A stretch of 13,855 nt of DNA from Planctomicrobium sp. (GCA_029259835.1 JAJDEL010000238.1:1-13855), one strand, 5' to 3'; shown: positions 1 to 7,516, counted from the first letter of the stretch. Notes: generated from the sequence alone by a model not told the origin. Numbers and translations: made by a program.

Positions 1-1
1 A

Positions 2-1324
2 ATCCTTCTATTCATCGTTTGCATTTCTTCCTGCCAGCAGAGCAAGACTGCTCCAGAATCTGGTTCGCTCACAACCGAGGACAGTTCCACACCCGTTGTC
101 GATGAACAACTCCCCGAATCGACTCCGCCCAAAGAAACTCAACCGGCTGAGACACCTGTCCAACAAGAGCAAAAAATCCCCGAAGTTTTTGTTTATCACA
201 ACTCCCTCTCAGACAGCCAAAAAGCAGACGGCTGGTTGAGCCTGTTTGATGGTCACACGCTTTTTGGTTGGGAATCGACAAGCGATGAAATCAACTGGGA
301 CGTAACAGAAGGAGCGATTGTCGCCGACTCAGGACCAATCGGTGTCCTGATGACCACTCTTCCATTTGCTGATTACGAACTCGTCTGTGAGTATCGCATG
401 GAGCAAGGAGGGAACAGCGGTCTATTCCTTCGAACAGAATTCCCCTCAGGTGATATTGCAACGCAGTGTTACGAAATCAACATTGCCGACGAACATCCTG
501 ATGGCTTCACGACCGGCAGTCTGGTCAATCGGGCCAAGCTGGATTCTCCTGTTGAGCGTAAAGATGGTTGGAACGAATTCCGAATCATTCTCAACGGACC
601 TAGCGCCAAAGTGAGCCACAACGGAGAAGAAGTCCTCGACTACACCGCCGAAAATAACGTCGCTGCCTCGGGACGGATTGGACTTCAAAAAAATGCAGGC
701 AAAATCGAGTTTCGCAAAGTGATCGTTAAACCGCTTAATTTAGATTCAATTTTCAACGGAAAAGACTTGACTGGCTGGCGAGACGTCCCCGGTTCGAAAA
801 GTGAATTCAAAGTCGTTGAGAACGAAATTCGTGTCAAAAATGGGCAAGGATTTATCGAAACAGAAAAGACCTACCAGGACTTCATCTTTCAATCACAAGC
901 GATTTCCCACGCGGCCGAACTCAACAGCGGGTTCTTTTTCAGAGCAATGGCAGGCACTGAAGAGGCTCCTTCATTTGGCTATGAATATCAAATTCATAAC
1001 GGCTTTGAAGGTGACCGGAGCCATCCCAATAATGCCGGCACGGGAGCAATTTTTCGTCGCGCAGATGCCCGCTATGTTGTTGCGAATGACAAAGAATGGT
1101 TCACGGCAACACTCATCGCATACGGCCCACGTATCGGCTGTTGGGTCGATGGATATCATGTCGTCGACTGGGTCGATGACCGAAAATCCGATCCAAATCC
1201 AAGACGCGGACAGCGACTCGAAGGGGGGCACATCAGCATTCAAGGACACGATCCCACAACAGACTTGTCATTCAAAAATCTAAGAATCGTAGAATACCCG
1301 AAAGCCTCGGCGAACGATGAGTAA
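2..1324 (+). CDS. DUF1080 (3-keto-disaccharide hydrolase-like) lipoprotein, two domains, 5' partial
   Basis: The frame is open from base 2, with no stop before the first internal ATG at 236, so the gene starts upstream of the window. The first visible residues are hydrophobic (ILLFIV) and end in a lipobox, I-S-S-C, with the lipidated Cys at bases 32-34. A low-complexity Ser/Thr/Pro/Glu/Gln linker follows to about base 225. Two DUF1080 (PF06439) domains follow: the first at about 228-725 begins with LFDGHTLFGW, the second at about 743-1300 begins with IFNGKDLTGW. Both show the family's N-x-G-x-F-R-type core (NSGLFLR and NSGFFFR). The family has a concanavalin-like beta-sandwich fold, and some members hydrolyse 3-keto-glycosides. 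Here it would be a lipid-anchored glycan-processing or glycan-binding protein. Its last 8 bp overlap the start of the diguanylate cyclase gene. The substrate is unknown. Confidence 0.88.
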   Translation: MLLFIVCISSCQQSKTAPESGSLTTEDSSTPVVDEQLPESTPPKETQPAETPVQQEQKIPEVFVYHNSLSDSQKADGWLSLFDGHTLFGWESTSDEINWDVTEGAIVADSGPIGVLMTTLPFADYELVCEYRMEQGGNSGLFLRTEFPSGDIATQCYEINIADEHPDGFTTGSLVNRAKLDSPVERKDGWNEFRIILNGPSAKVSHNGEEVLDYTAENNVAASGRIGLQKNAGKIEFRKVIVKPLNLDSIFNGKDLTGWRDVPGSKSEFKVVENEIRVKNGQGFIETEKTYQDFIFQSQAISHAAELNSGFFFRAMAGTEEAPSFGYEYQIHNGFEGDRSHPNNAGTGAIFRRADARYVVANDKEWFTATLIAYGPRIGCWVDGYHVVDWVDDRKSDPNPRRGQRLEGGHISIQGHDPTTDLSFKNLRIVEYPKASANDE

Positions 1325-2177
1325 GTTTCAGGTCGACGCGAGTGGGAGTCCTCAGACCTTCAGATTCGATTTGGTTGCGGTCTTTTTCAGTTGCTCAGTC
1401 CTCACATTCTTCCACCCCTATTTGTGGGGCGCCCTGCCTGTTCAACTTTCTTTCCTCGTTATCGGTTGGGGAGTCGGATGGTTCTGGGAACGCATTGGCG
1501 TATTGCTTCTCCTGATCTTCACGATGGCGTGGGGCTTGTACATTATTCTGAACTGGTGGGGGACTTCAGGACCGGAATTTTGGATCATTTTGTCACACGC
1601 TGTGCTTCCAATTGTTGCGATGGGGCAAGTGGGATCTTCGCTTAGAAGAATCACTGAGCAATTGAAATTGATTGCCGGTCAAGATCCAATGACAGGCTTA
1701 CTCAGCCAGAAGCGGTTTGTGGAGTTGCTTGAAAGTAGGCGGCGAGAGCATAGCGGACCTTCAAAACGCGTCGCAATCTTATTCCTGGACTGTGATCAGT
1801 TCAAAGCCTTCAATGATACACATGGACATTTGCTGGGGGATCAATACTTGATCGATATTGCGAAGCGAATTTCAGAGTTCCTGGAGCCTCACGATCTCGC
1901 GGCCAGATTTGGCGGAGACGAATTTGTCATCCTGTTCGCAACCGCAGATGAAGAAAACATTCGTCATAGAGTGACAGCGCTGCAGCAATCCATCTCAGCC
2001 ACGACATCTGAAGGCTCTCATCAAGCGATCTCCTGGAGTGTTGGTGTTGCGATTGATTCACTCAATGCAGGCGCAAATGAAATCATCAATGCCGCTGACC
2101 AGGCGATGTACACAGCAAAGCGACTTGGGCCTGGGCAGATTCACATCGTGACGGAATCGGTCTCTGGCGAAGAATAA
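1317..2177 (+). CDS. membrane-bound diguanylate cyclase (GGDEF domain)
   Basis: This 286-residue protein has about four hydrophobic segments (roughly residues 17-35, 42-58, 60-80 and 88-106) and then a single GGDEF domain (about 120-280). The start is the ATG at 1317, inside the end of the DUF1080 gene (8-bp overlap), which suggests translational coupling. The domain has the expected DPMTGL start (123-128), the metal/substrate segment FLDCDQFKAFND (156-167) and an intact active-site loop GGDEF at 199-203. GGDEF proteins condense two GTP to cyclic di-GMP. The inhibitory site five residues before GGDEF, normally R-x-x-D, reads E-P-H-D (190-193), so product inhibition through the primary I-site is probably lost. 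The short membrane region resembles no sensor domain I recognise. Its 3' end overlaps the convergent nadD by 37 bp. Confidence 0.93.
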   Translation: MSKFQVDASGSPQTFRFDLVAVFFSCSVLTFFHPYLWGALPVQLSFLVIGWGVGWFWERIGVLLLLIFTMAWGLYIILNWWGTSGPEFWIILSHAVLPIVAMGQVGSSLRRITEQLKLIAGQDPMTGLLSQKRFVELLESRRREHSGPSKRVAILFLDCDQFKAFNDTHGHLLGDQYLIDIAKRISEFLEPHDLAARFGGDEFVILFATADEENIRHRVTALQQSISATTSEGSHQAISWSVGVAIDSLNAGANEIINAADQAMYTAKRLGPGQIHIVTESVSGEE

Positions 2178-2746
2178 AGCTGGTTAGCTTCAATAAATAA
2201 CTGCACGGAGCGTGGAGTCAAATAGCGGATGCTCTCTCTCTCTGCACAGCGCCTGCGAATGTCCGTTGCCGAAATATCAATTGCTGGCATATTGAGAAGA
2301 GTCACTCTGTCTGCATTCAAACTCTCTGGAATCACGGCTAATTCGCGTCCCCGGTTCACTGCAACAACCTGAGCTAACTCAAGGATTGTTTCAGGCTCAC
2401 GCCAATTCGGAAAATCTGTGAGTGAATCTGCGCCTATGAGAAGAAACAATTCGTCGTCTGGATTCTCTTTGTGAATCGTTTGCAACGTTTCGTAAGTGAA
2501 GCTGGTCCCTTTGCGTTTGATTTCTAACTCATTGAGCCGGAAGAACGGATTGCCGGCAATCGCAAATCGCAGCATTTCCATGCGGGCCTTGGGAGGAGTT
2601 GTTGATTGCCCCTGTTTATGTGGATTTTGAAACGCAGGAACAAACCAGACTTCATCCAGTTCGAGTTCTTCTCGAACGGTTTCTGCAAGGATGAGATGTC
2701 CTAAATGGATCGGATCAAAAGTTCCGCCGTAAATCCCCAGCTTCAT
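2141..2746 (-). CDS. nadD: nicotinate-nucleotide adenylyltransferase
   Basis: This 201-residue protein has the normal NadD length and fold signatures. The nucleotidyltransferase motif GGTFDPIHLGH is at residues 7-17 and carries the (H/T)xGH-type catalytic histidines. IGADSL (104-109) is the usual NadD core segment, and ISATDIR (158-164) matches the family's IS(S/A)TxIR motif near the C-terminus. It transfers AMP from ATP to nicotinate mononucleotide, giving deamido-NAD+, the penultimate step of NAD synthesis, in the cytosol. The start is the ATG at 2746, directly before the conserved beta strand KLGIYGG. The last 37 bp overlap the 3' end of the convergent diguanylate cyclase gene. The enzyme should be essential. 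Confidence 0.97.
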   Translation of the reverse strand: MKLGIYGGTFDPIHLGHLILAETVREELELDEVWFVPAFQNPHKQGQSTTPPKARMEMLRFAIAGNPFFRLNELEIKRKGTSFTYETLQTIHKENPDDELFLLIGADSLTDFPNWREPETILELAQVVAVNRGRELAVIPESLNADRVTLLNMPAIDISATDIRRRCAERESIRYLTPRSVQLFIEANQLYSSPETDSVTM

Positions 2747-2811
2747 CGTGAGTCATTCTTTAAATTTTGACTGAATCGCAAAGTGACAGCCTGTTTGAAA
2801 ATTAAGCTTCG

Positions 2812-2868
2812 CCCCTCACGCTAACTCTCTCCCCCAGGAAGAGGGGGAAAAATTGCCGAGATGCGGCA
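2812..2868. repeat. REP-like palindromic intergenic element
   Basis: Between nadD and the CBS gene there is a C-rich tract that folds: CCCCC at 2831-2835 pairs with GGGGG at 2843-2847, extended by T2830-A2848. A second small hairpin follows (TGCCG 2854-2858 with CGGCA 2864-2868). The CCCTCACG-CTAAC-TCTCTCCCCC arrangement resembles REP-type extragenic palindromes. There is one copy in the window, so calling it a repeat rests on resemblance. Confidence 0.45.
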
Positions 2869-2922
2869 GTTGTAGGAAATTTCAAACACGCTCTGAGGAG
2901 AATTTAGCAGATGAGAATCGAG

Positions 2923-2960
2923 AAGAGGAAGTCAGCGTTCGCGAACACTCACTTCCTCTT
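2923..2960 (-). terminator. hairpin downstream of the CBS-domain gene
   Basis: A perfect 10-bp inverted repeat (AAGAGGAAGT at 2923-2932, ACTTCCTCTT at 2951-2960) encloses an 18-nt loop that itself contains the palindrome GTTCGCGAAC. It lies 38 bp past the stop of the minus-strand CBS gene. The sequence after the stem on the minus strand is pyrimidine-rich (CTCTTCTCGATTCTC) but lacks a clean T run, so termination is likely rather than certain. Confidence 0.55.
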
Positions 2961-2998
2961 GTAAAACATAGAGCCCTAGAACGGCAAGGATTTCAGAC

Positions 2999-3472
2999 TT
3001 AGCCGACAGGCGCTGCCGATCTGTCACGTGTTGAACTAAGATACAAAATTCCAGAGTCGCTCGGTTCCACCGGAGCTAATAATTCGTGAGCTGCTTCGAG
3101 AACATCTCGCCGACTGATCAGACCAATCACGCGACCATTTTCTAAAACCGTCAACCGACGATATTGAGTTGACATAAACATTTGGGCAATCGAAAGCAGT
3201 CCGGTATCCGGCATGACAGAAGCTGCGTCTGTATCCACAAAAGCCTCAATTCGATTCGTCGGTGTCCCGCGCTCTGCAGCATCCATCAGCAAGCTAATCG
3301 AACTCTTCTCCGAAAAAACACCAAGGTATTTCCCATTGCGGTCCACAACGGGAGCGCCTGAAATTTTATTTTTGACAAGCAAACCAATCACTTCCAACAA
3401 ATCTTGATCTGGAGTCACCGTGATGACTCTCTTCGTCATGATGTCTCGCGCAGTCTTAGAATGGGGGACCAT
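2999..3472 (-). CDS. two-CBS-domain protein
   Basis: This 157-residue protein consists of a tandem CBS (Bateman) pair: CBS1 at about residues 8-62 (ARDIMTKRVITVTPD, then GAPVVDRNGKYLGVFSE) and CBS2 at about 76-132 (RRLTVLENGRVIGLISRRDVL). No catalytic domain is attached. Stand-alone CBS pairs bind adenosine nucleotides and regulate partner proteins; the partner here is unknown. A TTG at 3487 would give a five-residue extension, but I place the start at the ATG at 3472. That ATG has a strong Shine-Dalgarno (AGAGGAG) five bases upstream, which would lie inside the extension. The C-terminal 25 residues are unordered and Ser-rich. A terminator-like hairpin follows the stop. The leader upstream contains an inverted repeat at 3528-3568. 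Confidence 0.92.
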   Translation of the reverse strand: MVPHSKTARDIMTKRVITVTPDQDLLEVIGLLVKNKISGAPVVDRNGKYLGVFSEKSSISLLMDAAERGTPTNRIEAFVDTDAASVMPDTGLLSIAQMFMSTQYRRLTVLENGRVIGLISRRDVLEAAHELLAPVEPSDSGILYLSSTRDRSAAPVG

Positions 3473-3477
3473 GTGAA

Positions 3478-3484
3478 CTCCTCT
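3478..3484 (-). promoter_or_regulatory. Shine-Dalgarno site of the CBS gene
   Basis: On the minus strand AGAGGAG lies five bases before the ATG at 3472. It is the clearest ribosome binding site in the window, and it decides the start over the TTG at 3487. Confidence 0.75.
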
Positions 3485-3527
3485 CAAATGATGTGATAAA
3501 ACGATGTGATCCAGATGGGGTTCCTGG

Positions 3528-3568
3528 TGTGGAAAAAGTTGCAGACAAGAACAGTCTCAAATTCCACA
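3528..3568 (-). other. inverted repeat in the CBS gene leader
   Basis: TGTGGAA (3528-3534) pairs with TTCCACA (3562-3568), and an inner AGAC/GTCT pair (3543-3546, 3554-3557) could extend the fold. Closer to the gene, the octamer GATGTGAT occurs twice (3490-3497 and 3503-3510, 13 bp apart). Either could be an operator or a leader structure; neither is recognised. Confidence 0.3.
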
Positions 3569-3718
3569 ACATTACATTACCAAAAATGAGAACGTATTAG
3601 CAAATGATTTCCACTCCTCATTCCTGTGAATTTCGAGACTCATCAAAAATCTCAGATGCTTTATTTCCGCACTGATTCAAGAATCAAAACCCAACCGATC
3701 TCATTTCCTGGTAGTGGT

Positions 3719-3747
3719 TTGCAACTTTTCCGTTGCTCCGATATTGT
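3719..3747 (+). promoter_or_regulatory. candidate promoter of the SRP RNA
   Basis: A -35-like TTGCAA (3719-3724) and a -10-like TATTGT (3742-3747) are separated by 17 bp, each matching the sigma-70 consensus at four of six bases. A start 7-10 bases past the -10 box would fall at 3754-3757, which agrees with the RNA's 5' end as judged from its terminal helix. Confidence 0.45.
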
Positions 3748-3756
3748 ACTCCAAAG

Positions 3757-3875
3757 CGGGAGGTTGAAAGGCAGCCTTCCTTGCGGTGAGGCTTTAGCGA
3801 ACCAGGTCAGGCGGGAAACCGAGCAGCCTTAAGCTTCGGTTTCAGGTGCAGGGGAGGTCGCCTTTCAGCCTCCCG
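3757..3875 (+). ncRNA. ffs: signal recognition particle RNA (bacterial 4.5S type)
   Basis: The conserved SRP domain IV is plain: CCAGGTCAGG (3802-3811), a GAAA tetraloop (3815-3818) closed by CGG/CCG, then AGCAGCC (3822-3828), matching the GGTCAGG...GGAA...AGCAGCC signature bound by Ffh. The ends form a long terminal helix: 16 bases from 3757 (CGGGAGGTTGAAAGGC) pair with 3860-3875 (GCCTTTCAGCCTCCCG), with a single G-U. An inner helix joins CTTCCTTGC to GCAGGGGAG. The total of about 119 nt fits the small bacterial form lacking an Alu domain. It acts with Ffh in co-translational targeting to the membrane. Short open frames across this stretch have no coding support. Confidence 0.93.
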
Positions 3876-3882
3876 TTTTCTT
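3860..3882 (+). terminator. SRP RNA 3' end followed by a T-rich tract
   Basis: The closing helix of the SRP RNA is GC-rich and is followed directly by TTTTCTT (3876-3882), so it can act as its own intrinsic terminator. A second T run (ATTTTTTC, about 3896-3902) follows, just before the end of the convergent LysM gene. Confidence 0.5.
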
Positions 3883-3917
3883 CGTTGAAGTCAAGATTTT
3901 TTCGGGTTATCAGACCT

Positions 3918-4844
3918 TCACGGTACCAACTGCAGAACGACTCCTGGGCGAAGACTTTGAGGATTGCGAGTCAATTCCGGGTTCGCCTGGCGAAGTTGCA
4001 GCACACCTCTTCTCGTTCCGAAATAGCGCATCGCGATTCCTTCGAGCGTATCTCCTGACTGAATCACATGGGACGTGACTTTGTCTGGCTGAATTTGATG
4101 CACAGGCACATCGGAATTTCGATTCGACAAAAATGGCGCCCCCTGTGCCCCACGAAAACGTTGAGGTGAGCGCCCGTCCGCATTCAACTTTCCTTGCTTC
4201 GTAAGATTCTTTGGCGAGTCGATTTTATCCTGCCTCAGGCTCACCTCGTCTTTGACTCGCGCTGGAATTTGAAGTTCCAACCCCGGTTGCAGAGCGTTGG
4301 GACTGCTGAGTTGATCACGGTTTGCATCGTAGATATCGAGATAACGGCTATAGCTGCCCAGGGTTTTCATCGCGATCCCGGAGAGAGTATCTCCTGCCTG
4401 AACGCGATAGGTCGTCGCCTGCGGAACGGATTTCGCAATGTCCATGTTTTCCGGCAGAACAGGAGTGAAACTTTCGCTTTCTTCTCCACTTGGAAAACTG
4501 TCGGAGAAGAGGAGATCACTCAAGCCTGACTGAGCAGAGATTTTGGCGTTCAGTTCAGAAGATTCGTTTGTCGTGTCAGCCTCTGATGGCATTGCCGTTG
4601 AATGTTCATCTCTTTGAACGAGGTGATTCATCTTCGGTCGCAGGTCCAACTCATCCCGATTGCCGCCCTCTTCTCGCAGAGAGCGAAGTTCGACAAACTC
4701 GATATCAGGTTCATCAACTGAGAGTGCTGGCTTTCGGAGTTCAGAAATACGCGAAACGCGACCTGGTCGCGGAAAGCAAAACGCGACCGCAAACCCGATG
4801 ACGAGCATTCCGAGAGCCAGGCCAAGTTTTGCATCACTTCGCAT
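3918..4844 (-). CDS. membrane-anchored protein with two LysM domains
   Basis: This 308-residue protein starts with one hydrophobic segment (about residues 7-23, LGLALGMLVIGFAVAF) without a clear lipobox, so it is probably an uncleaved membrane anchor. A long acidic, disordered linker (about 40-140) follows. Two LysM domains come next: 145-194 (YRVQAGDTLSGIA... ending LQIP) and 258-308 (HVIQSGDTLEGIA... ending LQLVP). A basic, Gln/Ser-rich spacer of about 60 residues separates them. LysM domains bind N-acetylglucosamine polymers such as peptidoglycan, so the protein probably holds an envelope structure to the wall. No enzymatic domain is visible. The start is the ATG at 4844, without a good Shine-Dalgarno. 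The 244 bp upstream (4845-5088) hold no gene that I can see. Confidence 0.88.
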   Translation of the reverse strand: MRSDAKLGLALGMLVIGFAVAFCFPRPGRVSRISELRKPALSVDEPDIEFVELRSLREEGGNRDELDLRPKMNHLVQRDEHSTAMPSEADTTNESSELNAKISAQSGLSDLLFSDSFPSGEESESFTPVLPENMDIAKSVPQATTYRVQAGDTLSGIAMKTLGSYSRYLDIYDANRDQLSSPNALQPGLELQIPARVKDEVSLRQDKIDSPKNLTKQGKLNADGRSPQRFRGAQGAPFLSNRNSDVPVHQIQPDKVTSHVIQSGDTLEGIAMRYFGTRRGVLQLRQANPELTRNPQSLRPGVVLQLVP

Positions 4845-5088
4845 GATTGGATCAATAAGTTGATGGCTGTGCGCACTTTTGGCGCAACTTCTCCACTTAC
4901 TTCATCGACATCATTCGATCACTCACACGAAGATCCCTAAGAACTTGAGCTAAAATCTTCGAAGTCTTCTAGCTTTGCAACAATTACGCGGACGGGTGTG
5001 ATGGTTCACGTCCTGCGTGCAAAATCGCTGGTTCCAAATGTTCCATCAGACGAAACAGCAAGCCGCTATGTATTTTCTCAGACTTTCA

Positions 5089-5907
5089 TCATTCAGCGGC
5101 AGCACCGAACGATGAGACATCGCTCGGGACAGTGCATTTGCGATCAAAGTGTGTATAACCACCATCAACGAAGATGATTTGTCCCGTCGTGTGGCTGGAA
5201 CGTGGTGATGCGAGAAAGACGACCATATCTGCCAATTCTTCAATCGTTGTGAACCGGTGTCCTAGTGGAATGAGTTGCTCAATTTCCGATTTCGCAGCAC
5301 CAGGGTCTGGCATTGCAGCCAAACACTTTTCGTAAAGCGGCGTCCAGGTTTCCGCTGGCAAAACTGCGTTCACGCGGACTTCCTTTGGGGCAAGATCAAC
5401 AGCCCACTCACGTGTTAAACCATTGACCCCACCTTTAGAAGCGGCATAGCCCGACGTCCCACCTTGCCCTGTTTCGCAGACCTTCGAGCCGATATTGATG
5501 ATGCACCCTTTCGATTCTTTCAGGGCATCGAGCGCGTAGTGGACCATCGCATAGTAGTGAACCAAATTCCGTTTCAGCGATTCCACGAACGCTTCCGGAC
5601 CGGCGTCCAGACCGGCTCCATCATTCACACCGGCGTTATTGACCAACACATCGATTTTCCCGAAGCGCGTGAGAGTTTGTTCGACAGCGTTTCGACACGC
5701 ATCAGTGTCTGTTAAGTCTCCCTGAATGAAGAAGCACTCCTTTCCCTGACTCGCGTATTCAGCTTCAAGCTGTTTGCCTTCAGTCTCACTGCGATTCACG
5801 TTAGCAACCTTCGCCTCTTCGGCAATGAACGAACGGATAATCCCAAGTCCGATCCCTTTCGAGCCACCGGTAACCAACACCACTTTGTCTTGAAGTCCAA
5901 GGTTCAT
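5089..5907 (-). CDS. short-chain dehydrogenase/reductase, possibly sugar (L-fucose-like) dehydrogenase
   Basis: This 272-residue protein is a classical SDR. It has the NAD(P)-binding motif TGGSKGIG (13-20), NNAG (90-93), a catalytic Ser in INIGSK (S141) and the Y154-x-x-x-K158 pair in GYAASKGG. The C-terminal segment TTGQIIFVDGGYTH (240-253) is typical of the family, and its sequence recalls L-fucose/aldose 1-dehydrogenases; that substrate is a guess. A GTG at 5943 would add 12 residues, but the ATG at 5907 places the first beta strand at the usual distance and is preferred. The gene lies 69 bp after the sulfatase on the same strand, so the two probably form an operon in which the sulfatase releases a sugar that this enzyme oxidises. 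The last ~15 residues are an unordered tail. Confidence 0.9.
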   Translation of the reverse strand: MNLGLQDKVVLVTGGSKGIGLGIIRSFIAEEAKVANVNRSETEGKQLEAEYASQGKECFFIQGDLTDTDACRNAVEQTLTRFGKIDVLVNNAGVNDGAGLDAGPEAFVESLKRNLVHYYAMVHYALDALKESKGCIINIGSKVCETGQGGTSGYAASKGGVNGLTREWAVDLAPKEVRVNAVLPAETWTPLYEKCLAAMPDPGAAKSEIEQLIPLGHRFTTIEELADMVVFLASPRSSHTTGQIIFVDGGYTHFDRKCTVPSDVSSFGAAAE

Positions 5908-5976
5908 ACTGAATCCGTAGTGAGAGGGCAGGCTGGAACTCACTCCAGCATTTACAACAAAATTTTTAAGCGACGT

Positions 5977-7398
5977 CTAATCCTGGAGCGGCTCTTTTTC
6001 CCAGTCAGTCAGTTGCTGACGTAACGAGGCGAGGGTCGCGGCGACGCCTTTCTCTCCGACGAGATTGACGAGTTCGTCTGGGTCGTTGATGACGTCGAAA
6101 AGCTGTTCTTTCTTGACCAACGGATAGCGAACGTATTTCCAGCGTTGGGTGCGGATCATTTGCTGGGAGTCTTTGAAACTGCCGAACACAACGTCGTAGA
6201 TCGAGTCTTTCTTGCCTTCAAGAACCGCTTTTAATGACTTTCCCTGAACGGTTTTGGGGATCTTAACTCCTGCGTAGTTGCAAATCGTCGGGTATAAATC
6301 TCGCAGATAGCATTGAGCGTCGCGTGTTTCTTTCATTGAGATTCCAGGTCCAGAAAAAATGAGCGGAACGCCAATGGAATGTTCGTACATATTCTGTTTT
6401 CCGCGAAGGCCATGGCTTCCCATTGCCAGACCATGATCACTTGTGAAGATCACGAGTGTATTCTTGTCGAGTCCTTTCGTCTTAAGATCGTCGAGCAATT
6501 TCCCTATTGAAGCATCGAGATGCTCTATCACTGAGTAGTAAACAGCCAGACCCGCTTTCGTTTGCTCGTTTGTTCTGGGATCGCTGTAGAGAACCTCATC
6601 CCGACCGCCTGCGTTGCCGTGATCAAACGGATGTCTCGGTTTGAAGTTAGCAGGGACGGGCATCGCTGCCGCTGTGTAGTTTCCTTCGTCTCCATCAGGA
6701 ACGAAGAGTGGATCGTGAGGTGCCGTGTAATTCACATGCAGAAAGAATGGACGATCCGGTCGCCGGTCAAGAAAACGAATCGCTGCGGCTGAAAACTCTT
6801 CACTGATGTTCGGCGTCAGTCCAATCCCCTTATCGGGAAAGAGTTTCTTTTTATCAGTCTGGAAGATCCAACCGCGATAGCCGGTGACGTCCATCCCTTT
6901 CCAATCGACTGGGTTCGTCAGCGGGAATCTGCCGCCACCGCTACCGTAGAGTCCTTCAACCGTTGAGTAGCCATGATCACTCGGCCGCCCGCGAGTGTGC
7001 CACTTCCCAACATAGCAGGTTTCATAACCAGCTTTGTGAAGGACTGTTGCTAAATGCGGAACGCCTGCCTTCGGTGAGAAACCATGATCTCCTTTGCCGT
7101 TGAAGCGTCCGTCTCTTCCGGTCATGATTTCTGCACGGCTGGCAACACAAATCGGAATCGCTGTAATCGCGCGCGTGAACGTGGTTCCTTGTTCGACAAG
7201 TTTGTCAAAGGTCGGCGTGCTTATGAGATCGTTTCCAAGTGCATGAATCGTGTCTGGACGTTGATCATCAGTCACGATGAGTAGAATGTTTGGCGCGGCA
7301 TCGACACAATCGAGAATTGCAACGCTGGTCACGACCGCGATAAACATAAATAAGAAGTTGTCAGTTCGAAGCATCATGGATTTTCTTTGTTTCGGCAT
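5977..7398 (-). CDS. exported type I (formylglycine) sulfatase
   Basis: This 473-residue protein has an N-terminal signal peptide (hydrophobic about 14-30, likely cut near VDA-A at 34/35). It then shows the alkaline-phosphatase-superfamily sulfatase pattern: metal-binding TDDQ (43-46), the modification site C84-V-A-S-R88 followed by AEIMTGR, GKWH (131-134), APHDP (226-230), TSDHG (319-323) and GKQNMYEH (333-340). Cys84 would be converted to formylglycine, the nucleophile that hydrolyses sulfate esters. The site is C-x-A-x-R rather than the common C-x-P-x-R; the Ala variant is known in sulfatases matured by anaerobic (radical SAM) maturases. The target is probably a sulfated polysaccharide in the periplasm or outside the cell. 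An SDR gene follows by 69 bp. I cannot assign the S1 subfamily from sequence alone. Confidence 0.95.
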   Translation of the reverse strand: MPKQRKSMMLRTDNFLFMFIAVVTSVAILDCVDAAPNILLIVTDDQRPDTIHALGNDLISTPTFDKLVEQGTTFTRAITAIPICVASRAEIMTGRDGRFNGKGDHGFSPKAGVPHLATVLHKAGYETCYVGKWHTRGRPSDHGYSTVEGLYGSGGGRFPLTNPVDWKGMDVTGYRGWIFQTDKKKLFPDKGIGLTPNISEEFSAAAIRFLDRRPDRPFFLHVNYTAPHDPLFVPDGDEGNYTAAAMPVPANFKPRHPFDHGNAGGRDEVLYSDPRTNEQTKAGLAVYYSVIEHLDASIGKLLDDLKTKGLDKNTLVIFTSDHGLAMGSHGLRGKQNMYEHSIGVPLIFSGPGISMKETRDAQCYLRDLYPTICNYAGVKIPKTVQGKSLKAVLEGKKDSIYDVVFGSFKDSQQMIRTQRWKYVRYPLVKKEQLFDVINDPDELVNLVGEKGVAATLASLRQQLTDWEKEPLQD

Positions 7399-7405
7399 TT
7401 TCCAT

Positions 7406-7516
7406 TTAGCCCCCGGTGATCCACCGAGGCAACCAAATGATGTTTACACTTCCACCACTTGTCAGGTTGAGTTGACTCGACGCGTGGTTTCCATCGGGTG
7501 ACTCACCCGGTTCTAA
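7406..7516. repeat. palindromic interspersed repeat, copy 1
   Basis: This is a 111-bp unit with inverted ends: it opens TTAGCCCCCGGTGAT and closes GACTCACCCGGTTCTAA. Its right 26 bp (7491-7516) match copy 2 (10891-10916) at 24 positions, including the core CGGGTGACTCACCCGG. The left ends also align, with about six mismatches in 25. It begins eight bases outside the sulfatase start codon. It has no coding capacity and looks like a REP/MITE-type element. Confidence 0.65.

Noticed and set aside
801..1283. 160-residue plus-strand frame inside the DUF1080 gene
   Set aside because: It lies in another frame of a clear DUF1080 domain and has the Ser/Lys-rich composition of a frame shadow.
236..1324. 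ATG at 236 as the true start of the DUF1080 gene
   Set aside because: The frame is open back to base 2 and encodes a lipobox and linker, so the gene begins before the window; 236 lies inside the first domain.
3626..4058. Two short plus-strand open frames over and beside the SRP RNA
   Set aside because: They cross a structured RNA gene and the antisense of the LysM gene, and show no family features.
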